Assembly (NCBI RefSeq): GCF_003589595.1
Contig: NW_020653945.1
Coordinates: forward strand, 2,623,382 to 2,687,381
Direction of reading: 5' to 3'
Length of the DNA: 64,000 nucleotides
Origin: Hyposmocoma kahamanoa
Taxonomy: Eukaryota > Arthropoda > Insecta > Lepidoptera > Cosmopterigidae
Shown here: positions 12,401 to 27,400 of the stretch, piece by piece
How the letters are laid out: each line of letters starts with the position of its first letter
How positions within the stretch are numbered: position 1 is the stretch's first letter
The notes under the pieces: generated by a model
Database searches by the model: none
What the model saw: only the letters and a program-made list of their open reading frames with translations
What the model was told of the DNA's origin: nothing
Made by a program: the position numbers and the translations under genes

Positions 12401-15400
12401 TTCTGCGCTCGCTGTGGCTGGGCCTGGTGCGCCTGTGCAGAAGAGAACTAGGTATTTATTTTGAGATTGAGTGATAGGTTGGTACAAATTGGTTTTATTA
12501 TTATTTTTTACACAGTTTTATTACATAACATTGGTTGATCCAGAATGGCGTAAGTGGAATGACAACATTAGTAATCATTAGAACGTCGTAACATTCACAA
12601 TTCAGTCTATTTGCCAAAATTGTGTCGTCTTTCACAATCTATCGATAAAACTATCGACAACAACTACATAACTATTTAAAATTTTATGAAAACTGGCAAC
12701 CCTACAAATGTCATTTTACTCCGTCTTCAAAAAAGACAGACCATAGACTATCACGTCTTACGATTTAGTGTAAAACATTTTTTATGGTACTTAAATTACG
12801 CAAGTACGACGTGATGATGTTGTTGATGATGGTATGTGCCAGTACGTTAACATTACAGCACGTCCCTTCATTATTCATGATTAAATTTTGTTTTTTCTGT
12901 ATAAGTATGTGTTTATATCAATGTGTAATTATTTATGTCCCTTGTGCTTTTATGTCTGATGTCTTATACCTTGTGAAGTGATTGTAAATGTTTTATTTTT
13001 TTTTCTTATATATATATATATATATATTAAATGTATGTGCGCATTTGACCTCCATCTCACCTGATGGAAAGTAACGATGGAGCATACACACCTAAATAAT
13101 GCCCATTCTCTTTCGTCTTGAAAAGACCTTAGTTATAATGGTTAAGGAACAAGCCTGCAGGCAGGGAATTCCACTCCATAGCTGTTCGCCAATGTGCTGA
13201 ATGAAAGTTTTATCTATGAGGCATTTCTGATCTCTATTTGTTTTCAGGTTTTCAGTATCCCACGATGAGGTATCATTGGGAAATACATCGGATAACTTAG
13301 AGGCGGTGTCAGAAGCAGCGTCTAATCACAGCGTCACGTCCAGCTTGGAGCTCGAAACTGAGGACCAGAATGATAATCTTTCAGATATGGTATGCATCAC
13401 GTGATCAGGATTCACGGAAATAGCAATTTTCTACGACGCATTAGAAATGGTTGCTTATACTGGAATCAGACATCATTTCCATAATAAATTTATTAGTTTT
13501 ATAAATTTCTTACAGACGAATTTGACATTAATGGTATTAAGCTTGCAACATTGCATTTAGGGCAAGTTATCGGCGTCTGAACTGGATAACTAATTATGTG
13601 CATTTCAGACATCAGCGCTCATCTGTGAATTCAATAACATGGGACAGATTTAAAAATAAAATTGTCTTCAAAATAGGCCCAGGGAGGTTAAGTTTAAACT
13701 TGAATATAAAATTTTATTAATAACATTGGTTAGTGTACAATCTGCCGAGTAGTGGTCGTCAACAAACTGTACAGGTATGAACTTAATAAGGTAGAGCAAG
13801 AAGAACCCTATCGCCCGTAGGTGTGTGCTGAATAATTTATAGATAAGTACGTGATATCTGCGCCGTGAGAACTAAGGCAACAGACATACGGGGGAAGGAA
13901 ATAACGGTGTACTGGGATGGATATTCTCACTGCCGGTCTCCCAGACTCACAAGACCGATCTACTGATGGCTAAAGGTGTCTTGGCCACAGTGAGACGATG
14001 CTAGCAGGAGATAAATTAAACTCGACTGCTGTTGAAAGACTAATTTTAATAATAAATTAATTGCTATTACAAAAAGGTGTCTAATATCTGAGTGTCTTGT
14101 CGGTGTAAAGCGCCGTCAAAGCATTATCTTGCAGCCTGGTTTTCGGTCATTCGTCTTGCACAGCAGTGCTGCTGAAGCACTTTCGTGTTGTCTATTTTTG
14201 GGTCGTTTGCCTGCTGAGTGGAATGTTCAAAGGTTGTTTGAACAGTTAGGACTTTGTGAGTGGTACAGAGTTTGTGTGTGAATGCATAACGACCCCTCCT
14301 ACGTAAAGTATCGTATGTCGAAATTGCCAAGTTTACAGGGGAGCGTTTTCACTGAAATGAACATAACACGTGACTAGCACTTCTCAGTCTTATTCGGCAA
14401 ACCTCGTTACTCACATAGAGTGTTATAAAATACTAGATATCGGTTAGATGATCACTCTTTCAGTGAGTTCAGAACTTTAAAACGCTCCCCTGTAAACTTG
14501 GCAATTTCTACATACGACACTTTACGTAGGAGCGGTCGATAAGCACTTAAGTGCTTGCGTATTCGATTGCGTACTTTTGTGACAACCCTTGGGTTGCACG
14601 TAGATAGGAGTGTTTTAACACATTATTGATGTACAGGTATCGGCGAACGTAAGCGGTCGCGGCAGCCCTAACATCTCAGGTCGAGAGACGCCTTCGTCAC
14701 AGGTGACGGACGGTGACGCCGCGGGCGATGCCCCACCAAGGCGGTACGTTATACACCTTTTATCTTCAACTCAAGGACCCTCATAGTCTGTCTTTTTTGA
14801 AGACGGAGTGCAGTGCAGCTAGTGATTGCAGTCGATAAATATTTTATCGATTGTCGACTGAATATTAATCACGCTTATGGAATAAATAGCCGAACTTGTT
14901 TCATTTGAATCATCCTCGACCCATTATTCATCCAATTACTGAGCACAAGTTCATTTGAATTGTCAATTTTTGTAAGTACATACATTCATATACTGTATTT
15001 AGAACTATGTTTATGAAAAATACAAGAGGATACATATTTTAAAGTTTCTTATTTTGATTCAATGTAGATAATGTCTATAATAAACGTGACATGAAATGTA
15101 ATAAATTCTTGTCAAAATGTAAATTAATAAAAATTCATTTCGATGCTAGTAGACCAACTGTCAAAATAAGATTATAGAAGGCAATAACGCAATTATGTAT
15201 GTATATTTTAAAAATGTATGTATATTTTAGCCCAGCCCTCGATACTCTTGTCCCGCATGTGATCTAAGGGAGAAGGGGGTGACTGAAAACCAGCGCTGCG
15301 ACTGTCCTGGACAGGAGCAGCACCAGCTGAGACACCTCCTTTTGCCTCCTGTACTGCAATGTTTAGTTATAGTTGGTAGTCTAGTGGTTGATATATGTAT

Positions 15401-18400
15401 AGTTGTTATTTTGTTTGTTGTAACAAGGAGGCAATAAAGAGAGATTTTATTTTTTATTTATTTTTTAATTAGTAATCATTACGACGTCGTAACATTCAGT
15501 AAAAATTCAGTAAATTTTTTGAAAAATTTTGCTTTCTTTCACAATCTAACGATAAAACTATCGACAACATCTACATAACTATTTAAAATTTTACGATAAC
15601 TGGCAACCCTTCAAATGTCATTTTACTCCGTCTTCATAAAAGAAACTACATCTAGGTAACCTAATTAAGCAACATTCTTATCTATCACTACAGCCAAGTA
15701 CTTCCCTGGATGAATTCTTCCACATCATATTCTATTGCTACTAAAATGTATAATACTGAACGCATTATTAAAGAATTATCTTCTTTTCGCAGTCTGCCAC
15801 AAAACGTACCAATCAGTCAAGCTGGCAGTGCGCAGGCGAAGCTACTCAAGCAGACCAGGAACGAAATCGAAGACAAGTTCTGCAAATTCGAGATAACGGT
15901 ATAAAATTATTTGTATTAATAATTATAACTAACTAGTAGAGTAAAAAGTCGTTGAAAGACCAAGTACAAAGACACGACGCAAGCATATAGAAAAATTCGT
16001 GAGGTCCGTTGGTTCGTTCCGTGGCTTAGTTGGTATAGCGTCTGGCACGGTATGCAAGAAGACGTCGGTTCGAATCCGACCGGATCGACGGAATTTTTTC
16101 TGAGTGTTTTTTCTGAGTGTTCGATCTTTGTATTAATAATTATAACAAACTAGTAAAGTAATTTCTGAAAAAATAATTGAACATCATGGTGGCGAAACCT
16201 CCTGACATTCAATAAATTTAATTACTTGTAAAAATTTCGTTATGCTTTATTCAGATTGCCTGCATACTTGTGCACTTATTTTTTTTATTTTTATTTTTAT
16301 TTTTTATTGTGACTCGGCAAAATGACTGCACCGCGCCTGATGGAAAGTGCGAATACAGTCCAGAGATGAGAGTAACGGATGGAAAACACAAATATCTTCA
16401 CTCCGTCACTATCATTTTGCCGGTCTGGCCAAATGCTTCTTCACACTACGTTTGAAGGACCCGATGTTATAGAGGGGAGGGAATACATGCGCCGGGAGTT
16501 GGTTCCACAATTTGATGGTTCGGCATAAGAACGAATTGCCAAACTTTTTAGTGCGGGACGGTATTGAACTGACCGTCCAACTGTGGCAACGCAGTCCGGC
16601 ACGGGTGGTCCGCTGATGGAAAGGAGAGGAAGGGATAAGGTTGAATAACTCTTCAGAGCACTCACCGTGTCACACTTTGTCATATACGACCAAAATTCGT
16701 GCGTTCAATTCCCGGTAGAACCAATTTGGATATCAAATTTTACTGAATTGCCTTTGGCCTAGGTGTTCTCAGTAATTACACTGCTCGAGTTTTCGTAGTA
16801 CATTGAATGACCAATTGTTGTTATCACGTTATTGTTAGATATTTGCAGTTATTATAGTAAGTATGTGACCTTTTCAGAAACTTCTGGAAGGCGATGAGAC
16901 CATCAGCATAATGTCTGACACGTGGAGTACAGACGTACTGGCCTCCGATTCGGAAACCATTGGGGACTCTTGCGATCAGACGCAAGTGGCCGCTAACCAA
17001 GGTAATTTTGCAAAATAATAGACATTTTGCCGTTACTTATGGCTCTAATAACAATCTGAGAGACTACGGCGCTGCTGCTAATTTCTCTTTCTCTCATATT
17101 ACATTGAAACAAGCGAGAAAGAGTAAACACGAGCGAACGCTCCGTTCTCATTCTGCCCTTAGAGCATTATGGTGCTTAAATAAACAACACTTGGTTTTAG
17201 GACAATAAAGACGTGATGTTTGTGTGTGTTGGTTGGCTGGTAGAATTTTTTTAAATAATTTCAAGTGACGGGACGAACGAGTCGAGCGTCTGATGGTAAG
17301 CTACACGCCTGTCCATAACAGTTGCAGTGCCACTCAGAGCTTTAGATCGCAAAGATCTGAGGGGCAGTGCCACTGCGCCCGCCACTCTGAGACATAAGTT
17401 GACAAGTCCCATGTGCCTGTAATTTCACCATCACCCTTACCCTTTACAACCGGAACACAGAAATGCTGACATTACTGCTTGGCGGAAGAAATAGGCAAGG
17501 TGGCTGTACTTCCCTTGATGAAGTCTTTCTAGGAGCTCTACTGCTACTAAAATTATTACTAGAAATTCCTTATTAGCCACGTATTGTACACTATATTTTG
17601 TTTTGTTATACTTGTTTATTGAATTGTAGGTGCTAATGCGAATAATACAAACGCGCCAGACGTATCGGAGACAGCCAGCGAGTCTGCCTGGAGCATGGAT
17701 GTCTTGGCTTCCGACAGCGATCGCAACACTGAGGTATGAATAAAAATAATCTAACAGACGCAAACCTACCATTCGGTTTCATACCTAGATACATACATGC
17801 AACCCTTTGCTTATACCATCGAGTATATAGAAAAAGAGACGAAGTGTCATTTAATTTGTTCGAAAGCTATTCTGCCATATTATTACGCTGACAACTGCGC
17901 TCGGATTGGTCAGCCCGAATTCGAAACAATTGACGGGTGTCGTCAAATCTACCTGTTAACTCAAGTTAATAGCTTTGCTGTAATGGACGAAAATTGAAAA
18001 ATTACATAATTGAATATATAATTACCGACGAAATGTGATTAAGTTTGTTTTGTAATTATATGTTTTGTTGATTTTCCTACACCACCTATTGGAACGGCAC
18101 CCCGTAGTTAGAGTTATTATATTTATTACAATAAATGCAGAATATTTTTGGAATATACGGAGACGTATACACAGGTCAGTTGTTGGCGCTATACTATAGC
18201 TTTCTAATTTGTTATTTCAGCGCAAACGCGACTTGATATTTAAAAGTGATATAAGGAAAATTTGCCTGATGGACGGGCCATATTTCGTCTCTTTTTCTGC
18301 CATCTGTTAATAGTGTCGTCGGCATTTGTTTGGAAAATTTTAGATCTTGTGACTAAAATCCTTTGATATTACTATAGTTAACGTAATAATCGTCAAATAT

Positions 18401-21400
18401 AACTTTATATATAGTTAAAAATCTCATTATTGAAGTCATCAAGTTATCTTTGAGCTTGCTGTATATTCAAGAATACAATAATATAAGATATTTATTCGCT
18501 GAAAAATGTGGTTGACATTATAGTATTAGATCGTACATTTCGCCAAAATTTGGCATGCGAATATTTTATAATAATAATAATAACGCACACACTCAACATA
18601 GCCCCGCACTAGGGAAACCCTGTGTCGCGGGTGCCATAGACACACACATAGACAACCACAAATTACACCCAAACTCACGAGAGAAATAAATGTAGGTCAT
18701 ACAAATATTTCGCCCGGCCCGGGAATCGAACCTGAGACCTCTGCGTGGCAGTCCGGCATGGTAACCGTTCGGCCACGCAGTATACTATGTTTATTTCGCT
18801 TTTGATGCATCAAAAGCGAAATAAAAATGCACTCAATGTTAAATTAATAGAATAACATAAGAAGCAAACAATAACAATTGGAATTTAACCAGAAAATTGG
18901 AAGTCAAAAATATAACATACAATCATTGACTTACAAATAAATGGACGACGGGTCTAATACAAAAACCACGAAAAAAATGTCCCAAGTCAACCTAATCGAA
19001 ATTTAAATTGTTATGTCATCGCAGTATCGCGCTGTCCGTAGAACAAATGAAGACTAAAGCGGAGTGTCGCGCTCTGTATACGATTTTAGCGCCTTACAAG
19101 TGCGGACACTTTTTAGCGCGGACCCGACGTCCATATAATTGTAAGTCAATGCATACAATAGTTAAATTCACATTTTATGTTATCTAGTAAAAAATCATCA
19201 ACATTGTGGTAGCATAACTAACAAATTATGCAATTGCGTTTAAAATTGTATACACTGTATTGTATATACATGTACATTTAATTCTTTAACGGCATCCGGT
19301 AATTTATTAAATAATTTGGGTGCTAATACGACCATCGTTATACTGTAAAATTCCTAATTAGGGCATTGGTTGTGCCGTATTTCTCTTTTATTCCTTGTAT
19401 TTCTAGGATATCTAGTTTTGACTATATTAAAGTTGCCTAGATATTGTTTCACATAAACATAGGCCTCGTAAATATACTACTCGTAACTTCAACAATTATT
19501 AGATACATTTACATAAAAAATCATTAGATTGGCCTTTATTTTCTGATCTCTAACATATATGTAACTCAATTTTGATAAAAATGTTGTGCCCTTTTTCGTT
19601 CCGAGGGCAGTATTAACAGGACAATCTTAAAGTACTATACGAAATTGTGTTTACGTGCAGGTGGACACAGATGATTGTGTGTCAGTGGCTGCAAGGTCAG
19701 ACACCTCTTGGCCGCGCAGACCTTCACATCAGGAGGACTCCACTCCAGTGAAAATGTCCAACCAGGTAAAATGTTTGTCTTACTTATACAGGCTTTGAAA
19801 CAATGATTATTTCACAGTGTGGTAAATTCTGTGCTAGATTATTATATGCCGTTTTTGTGTAAAGTTTCCGTGATTCATTGATTTTTGTTCTAGAACGGAA
19901 GCGCAAAAAGACCAGACGTGAACAGTCCAAGGCATACTTCGAGATCTTGTTTATCTAACAGGTGAATTTATCCTGATTTTTTGACATATAAAAGTTCCAA
20001 AGGTGCAGCGAGCACCTCCAAACTTGGATGCGGCATTATTTTGTGTCGCATACATTTATGAGAGCGTTAGCTGGCCCTTTTCAATGTAGGTCCCCCCTTA
20101 CCGAGACTCACTTTGAAGTCTCCCAACTCGCAGCTTACATCCTGTGTTTTCGTTAACGAGATGTGTTGCTGCTATACTTATAAGTTTTGAGTTTTTTATC
20201 AGGCGCTATTTCATTCAGTAATTTTGTAAGCAAAACAATTTCATAAATACAGTGAAACAAAATTCTCAAACATATTTTCAAGTTCAAATCCCATCTGATC
20301 GAAAATTTTTCTGTGTTCGATCTTTGTATTAATAATTCATAATATATACTAGTTTAATGTCATTATAACATTTTAATTTCCTTGTAATATTCACTAAAGA
20401 TCAAAAAAACATTTTCTATTTTTACACACTTAATCTATTCCAAAAACTTGCGTTAAAAAAATTAAATTAACAAAGGACGTAGACTTTTTATACAATAATA
20501 ACATGATATTGCCGTGTCGTTTATTTATGTCATTTATCATCAGTTCTCACGATATTTTCCTTTCATCATTTATATTTTCCTTTACTGTAATAATATTTAT
20601 TGTCTGAAGAAAAAGGTTTTTCGATCACTGCTTCTTGTTTACAGTTTCTCGAATTCTAAAAAAATGAAGTATAATTCAATAATAAAATATATTCATAAAT
20701 GTATGAAAGTTAGAAATTGAGCTCAACATGTGTCGCTACGGCGATCCGAAACGTCGATCGATCTCCCATTGGGCTACCATAGTTAAAAAGCGGCGTATGT
20801 CACGTAATTTGCCTTCAGGTCTGGCGGAGGTTACCTAAGTGCAACAGCAGCACTGTCTCGAGGCGGCGAGCTCGATTTAGCGTCGCAAGGACCACAGCAC
20901 TTCCTTGAAAATAGGAAGAGCATACTCGTTAACGGGTATCCGGTACGGGTGGGTAAGGGGAGAACCCGACTTCTTAGCACGCTTCAACATCAAACTTAAT
21001 CAGACCTGTGTTACTAATGAAGGGGGATTTGAACAGTTTTTGCCGCAACTGGCAGTCGAGTCGGGACGGTGGTCCGGCTGACGATACTGTCAGTAGGCGG
21101 TTCCATTGGCATCGAATAAGATAGAATGTTTGTGAACATATCATGTACCTAACAGCCTTTAGGCTGGTTTCAGAGCAGTGCGGATTTATTTGCGGACCGT
21201 CCGCGCGGAGCACCATAGCGGAGTAACACGTGTGGCGTTAGAACATCGTTTCACAGTGACGCGGATTGCTCCGTACAGAACACGCTCCGCGTGGACTCCG
21301 CACTAGCCACCCGCGCGTTCATTGTAGACGACTGTCTTCCGTGAATATCCGCAATGACTTAAATACTCGATTCTACGCATGCGGATGGCCCGCAGGCGGA

Positions 21401-24400
21401 CAGTCGGTACACACAGCTGTGAAACCAGCCTTACAAAGGAAAATTGAGAACATCCGTACAAAGCACATTCATTGTTTTTTTAAGGGTGGCAGGCCATTTT
21501 CCAAATTACGCAACCGCTTGAAAATAAACTTGTTCAAATAAAACTCTTCAGTTAAAGTTTTACAGACAACTTGTATGTGGTAAAACAGGTAATGACTTGC
21601 TACGCTACGTCAGCCCCTGAGAGTCCGAGCACATCTGCGCCTGCCGCGATGCCTAACGATGTATTCGATTATGTTCCGCAAAATGGGTAAGCCAATACAC
21701 TTTTACGGGAAAAGATTGACAAGTTACAGTTTTACTCTGAAAAGGTATCGTTAGTAATACTAGATAGACTTGAATGAAAAAATCAGCCATTCCCATTGAC
21801 TTACAAATAAATGGACGACGGGTCTAATACAAAAACCACGAAAAAAATGTCCCAAGTCAACCTATTCGAAATTTAAATTGTTATGTCATCGCAGTATCGC
21901 GCTGTCCGTAGAACAAATGAAGACTAAAACGGAGTGTCGCGCTCTGTATACGATTTTAGCGCCTTACAAGTGCGGACACTTTTTAGCGCGGACCCGACGT
22001 CCATATAATTGTAAGTCAATGGCCATTCCGTATATTTTGGTCATGACAATATGAATCCGTTCGGGATTTGAGCGTCCTCATATCATCTATACAATCAACT
22101 GTTTGGTTAAAATTCTAAAGCAGTTACGCAATAAATCGAATAAGTGACACTTTCACGTATATTTCGAGGATTTCGCTTGATATCGCATCACTTTTTCCAG
22201 CAATAATTATGTGAATAACATCGTCAAATTGTATTTGAAAAATGGTAGTCCAAAAGTGAGGTTATTTTCTCCTCTGTACATCTATGACTATTTGTAGTTG
22301 GCATTACGATTAGCCATCACTAAACAGTCTATGGTCGGGTCAGTGACTTGTTGTTTACATTTTGTTGAAAATGGATTGAATCGAAGTATAGCTTGACTTA
22401 TTCTTCAGAAGTAGTGCACCAACTGAATCGACCTTGGAAGGTGGGAAAAGCCAATCAGACGCAACCAGCCAATGGGTGGATGACTCATTCCCGCAGCGAG
22501 CCAACGATCCCCACCACTCGCCAGACGCTCCTTTCCCTTCCACTTCTAAGTACGACTTGCCGTCGACTTCGAAGCCTTACGACGACAATGATCTTATGGA
22601 TAGGTGAGTTGTTATATCGAATAGATAGTCTCGCCAAAGCGTGAACGAATCCCCAATGATTGATTGGTTATGGTTACTCAAATAGAGAATAGCACAATTT
22701 TCATTACGAAACCGCTGCCTTCTACTTCTAAGATTATATCGTACGATGTGAAATCGCTCTAGGCGTCGTCTTCCGACGAAGCTCACGAGCTCAAATCGAC
22801 CTTCGGCAGGGCTCCCGAGTGACCTCTGAGTGTACCGCCGACAGTGCAAGCGCTCAGACAAGTCTTTCATTTACATTACAATCCTTGTACAACCCCAATA
22901 TTCGGTTCCGCATGACTGCACTCGGCGGGAACGTTATTTTCACCTCTCTGAGCGCGTGCTTAGGTTCCTTTTTCCTCATTCGTCAGATTTAGTAGGCTAT
23001 TATAGCGTAGATATTTTCGATTTTGCATGTAGTGACGTATTTTTTAGGTAATGACTATTAAGTAATCTGTGTCTCCGGCGACATTATTTGTAGACAGAGG
23101 AGGTGTCCTTGCAAGAGGCGAGGTCTAAAATACCAAGAATAAATACATGATGGGCGTATGTGAAAAGATAGGATAAGGAAGGAAGCGAAGGGGTTATATA
23201 CGGGGCCCACCGAATAAACGTGTATTATCTTTACATTTATTACCTATTATTATACACGCTTATACCGTGGGGCCCGTTGTTATGTCAGGAGCGTTCTTTG
23301 TAAAGGTTCATAGCATTTGGCTACCGTAGTGAGAGACTAGGATGATGGTATTTATGTCTTCTTCTTAAAGTGCCTCTCCACCACTGGGGGTTAGCCATCA
23401 TCAGTACGGCCAACTTTTTTTTAGGACACCAAGTGACGGGACGACCAAGTCGTGCGCCTGGTGAAAAGCGACAGACCTGTCCGTGGCAGTTGCAGTGCCA
23501 CTCGAGAGTTTTAATTCACAAGGATCTGAGGGGCACTGACACTATGCCCGTCACCCTGAGACATCAGTTGACAAGTACCATGTGCCTGTATTTCACCAGC
23601 ACTTGCTTTGTTCCGGTTTTGAAGGGTAAATTACTTAGCACGGAAAGGCTTTCTTTCTTATTAGAAACCTGCGCGCGAAAGTGTTTTTTGCACGCTAGCA
23701 TGGAAAAGGTCTTTGAAATTCGAACTTGACGATGGACTGTGCTGCACCTAACTTTTTCTTTCGATCAAAAAAAAGGTAATAACCACGTTCAACTACGCGA
23801 TTTGTCGTAGGTATATTACTTATTTATGTAATATAAATCCGTTGGTATATTTTATTCTTATTATTGTTGACATTAAATTGACAATGATAACTAATTGTGT
23901 TTATTAAATTATTTTAATTCGCCAAAGAACTGAAACAATTTAAATAATCACTTAATGACACAAAATAAAAGTACAAGCATAAATAAAAATAAATGAGGTG
24001 TAAATTCAGAACACATCCGAAGATAAACTTTTTCTTTTCATTATATAAACTGATGTTTTATGGTTCAACTGTTTTTATTTCATTTACCATTTTCCTCGTT
24101 ATAATGAGGTGAAAAGTTGTTTTGCGTCTAGTGCTTTGTAAACCTCGCTACGCTCAGGATTCTATTTTTGAACCACTCGCTTCCCTCGTTCAATCTTAGC
24201 TTCCTTCACTCGCGTCAAACAACAACTTTGCAACCTTGCATAACAAATACATATTGCCCTTCAAAAGCGGAACACAGTATTGCTCACATTACTGCTTGGC
24301 GTCAGAAATAGGTAAGGTGGCAGTACTACACTTTGCGAACTCTTTCCTAACGAGCTCTAATGTTACTTAACTTGTCCCTATTGACCAAATGCAACAGTTC

Positions 24401-27400
24401 TTCCGTGCTTGTAACGGTATGTATGTGAAAAACACCAATTAACAAACACTGTTGTTTCACAGGTCACTTAACTCCAGTGAAAGCTCGTTCAACGCCCTGT
24501 CAGTCTCCCAATACGACCGTCGCTTCGACTCGGGCATCGACACGGAGCGCCAAGAAACAGAATCTCGATCCACAATAACGGACCTGATGACTCGAATGAG
24601 CTCCGCCACGATATCCACATCTGCCAACTTGGTCAACAATTTAACATCTCGAATAGTGAAATCCGAAATGCGAACGAGTATTGTAAGCATTAGTTCTTCG
24701 AGAATCGAGAAGAAAAGGGACGGTACTAGTAATATGTCGTTGAGTACCTTGTCGGTGAACAGTGCAGAGACTTCTGTGTCGGATAAAAGTTCCAGTCAGG
24801 ATGTCAACTCGGAGAATGTGACGGAGAGACGTGTGAGTCCGCCGCCTGTTAAGCCTTCCACTGGGGCTATACCGAAGAGTATCAGTTTCGACGCTACAGC
24901 AGAAAAGTCACAGAGGTAAGTCTTTGCTGCCGTCCACCAACTATAACGCGGCTAAGTGACAAATGGTCAAATAAATAACCGTTTTAAGTAGCAAAGAATA
25001 GATCACAAAATTATCTTTTAAAAACCAGTTAAAATTAGTTAACGTGTTCGACGTACCCTAACGATGCATAGCTGAAATATCATTTAAAAATTTCAACAGG
25101 ATTAAAGATATACGGGATACTGATATACGCAATAAATAGAATTATAATTAAGAAATATATAAATTTAGGAAATGAAACTATTTTTATATTTCATTTTTCA
25201 AACAAACCGTCGTTTATCAAAGCAGTGAGACTTACCTTAAAAATATAACAAAAACATTTGTCTTATAATTGACTTAACATTGTTTGATTGCACTGTTTTT
25301 TGTATCAACACATTGTACAGAAACAAAAGTTAATGATATACATGTCTAAATTTCCTCAAAACTCTTGATATTTTAAATAGGACAACATTAATTACAATAT
25401 ATACGTACATCTTAAAAGCAAAACAAACGTTTACTGCACAATGAAGTACAATTAATATATATTTTTGAATAAAAATATCCAACAGCCTCATCAGCATGTC
25501 GAACTTCGAACAAACCAGCCCAGTCTATTTTAGATAAAGCCGCATACAATACCTGATAGTCCGCTTTACGCCAATTCCAATCAGGACATATACCCTGTTG
25601 CCGAGGGGCACGAAAGAGCGAAGGTCTCGCGCTACATTCTAACTCTATCGTCACTTCCAGTGCAGGGTGGTATAATCTATCCAACGGAACCAGAGGATCA
25701 TAGACGACTGAAACGTCAAAACGTCAATATCAAAGGATAAAATTTATTGACAAAAAACAACATATCGACCCCTCTTACGTAAAGTATCGTGTGTCGAAAT
25801 TGCCAAGTTTTGCAGGGAAGCGTTTTAAAGTTTTGAATTCACTGCAATGAGCATAACACGTAACTATAATTTTGCAGTTTTATTCGGCAAAGCTCGTTAC
25901 TCACAAAAGAGTATTATAAAATCTTAGATATGGTTAGATGAACTACCACAATTTATTGTATAATTATACTCATTTCAGTGAATTCAAAACTTTAAAACGC
26001 TCCCCTGTAAACTTGGCAATTTCAACATATTTTACGTAGGAGGGGTCGACATGATTATTGTACTCTAGTTTAGCGTTCAGAAAATGTTATAGGAGCTCGA
26101 GAAGTATACATCACCGTAAAAATGTTCGTCGTGTGTTGGGCCCTTTACAGGTCCCATGGTCACGGTTGACTGAAAAAACAAATATACGCGAATTAAACCC
26201 GGAAAAATAGTTTCATTTCGTATGTGTAACAATCGCGAGGACGTTAGAACTCGAAATACATAAATTTCTTTACGTTGCCTTCAGGAGACGAATATCAGGC
26301 GAAGATGGACTGGTAGGCAATTTAGACGAGTTGAAGAACAATGTGAAGCGCTCTGGCGGCAACTTGCTGCACAAGATCAAAATGTTCCGTCAGAAGGGAC
26401 GTTCTCACACGCATAGCAACGGTAAGGTTTATTTATTTACAATTCAGTGTCATCCCCACCGTTCTTCCTTCGGATTACTAGAAACTCCCGAACACTCCAC
26501 CTATCACCAAGCGTCCAAATCAGATTAATAAAAACTTAATATATATATGTATATAGATATTAAGCTACCCGAAGAAGAAGCCCGTAGCGATGACGGTTGC
26601 CGCGCAGATGGCAGCGTCGAAAGTTCAGAGGATATTTTGGCCAAATACAGACGCAAGTCTTCCACCGACTCGAGCAAGCAGCGCCGGAGTCAGCGACGTA
26701 TCTCTGACGTGCCAGACGCTGACATGGACAGGTATGTTTATCACCCATCATCTGTAGAGCTAGCTCGATAAGGCGCGACATGAAAAGCAATCTCGGGACG
26801 CAGGGTTTAAGAAATAGCTTATGTTTGTATATCTGTTCTATGTATTTGTGTATTTGTGTATGTTTGGTATTAAGTTATTGAAAAACTTTTTGTTACTCAA
26901 ATCGATTTTTTTGCCTAATTGTTGCTTGTGTCTAATTTTATTTACTTAGTGCCTAAATGTCTACAGTTATTGTAATTTTTGTTTTGTACGTAACATGTAA
27001 CGTATTTATATTATTATTTGAATTGTGGTGTTCTATATTATGACGGGCCATGACAGAAGGGCTATCTAATCAGCATAGTCCTCAGGGCTGAGTCATGGAC
27101 CCTTTTGACATACTTTTATTTTATTTTTTTCATGTCTCTGACATGCCTGACGCTGACATCAGCAGTTATGAGTATAACACTATCGTCTTGTAAGCTGACC
27201 AAGTACCGACACAAATTTCGGACGTGACAAATTGACGCACACACTCATAGCTAAACTAGGGAAACCCTGTGTTGCGGTACCATGGACATACACATAGACA
27301 ACCACAAATTACACCCAAACTCGCGAGAGAAATAAATGTAGGCCATACAAATATTTCTCCCGACACGGGAATCGAACTCGCGACCTCTGCGTGGCAGTTC

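Larger units (their letters stand above)
18470..19460 (-). mobile_element. LINE 3' end with nested SINE and MITE
   Basis: agatatttattcgctgaaaa, gatcgtacatttcgccaaaa and ttatgttatc...ttaaataatttgggtgc match 43820-44140 in order. In this copy the sequence is split by a SINE (18584-18780) and a MITE (18924-19151). It is non-coding here; probably a 3'UTR lying antisense to the host gene. Confidence 0.6.

Noticed and set aside
16024..16080. tRNA gene
   Set aside because: A and B boxes are present but the acceptor stem does not pair; tail and copy number show a SINE. The same applies to 55788-55860.
22355..22870. Minus and plus frames over exon 18
   Set aside because: Shadows of the coding exon and adjacent intron; the spliced + frame alone matches the phase of its neighbours.
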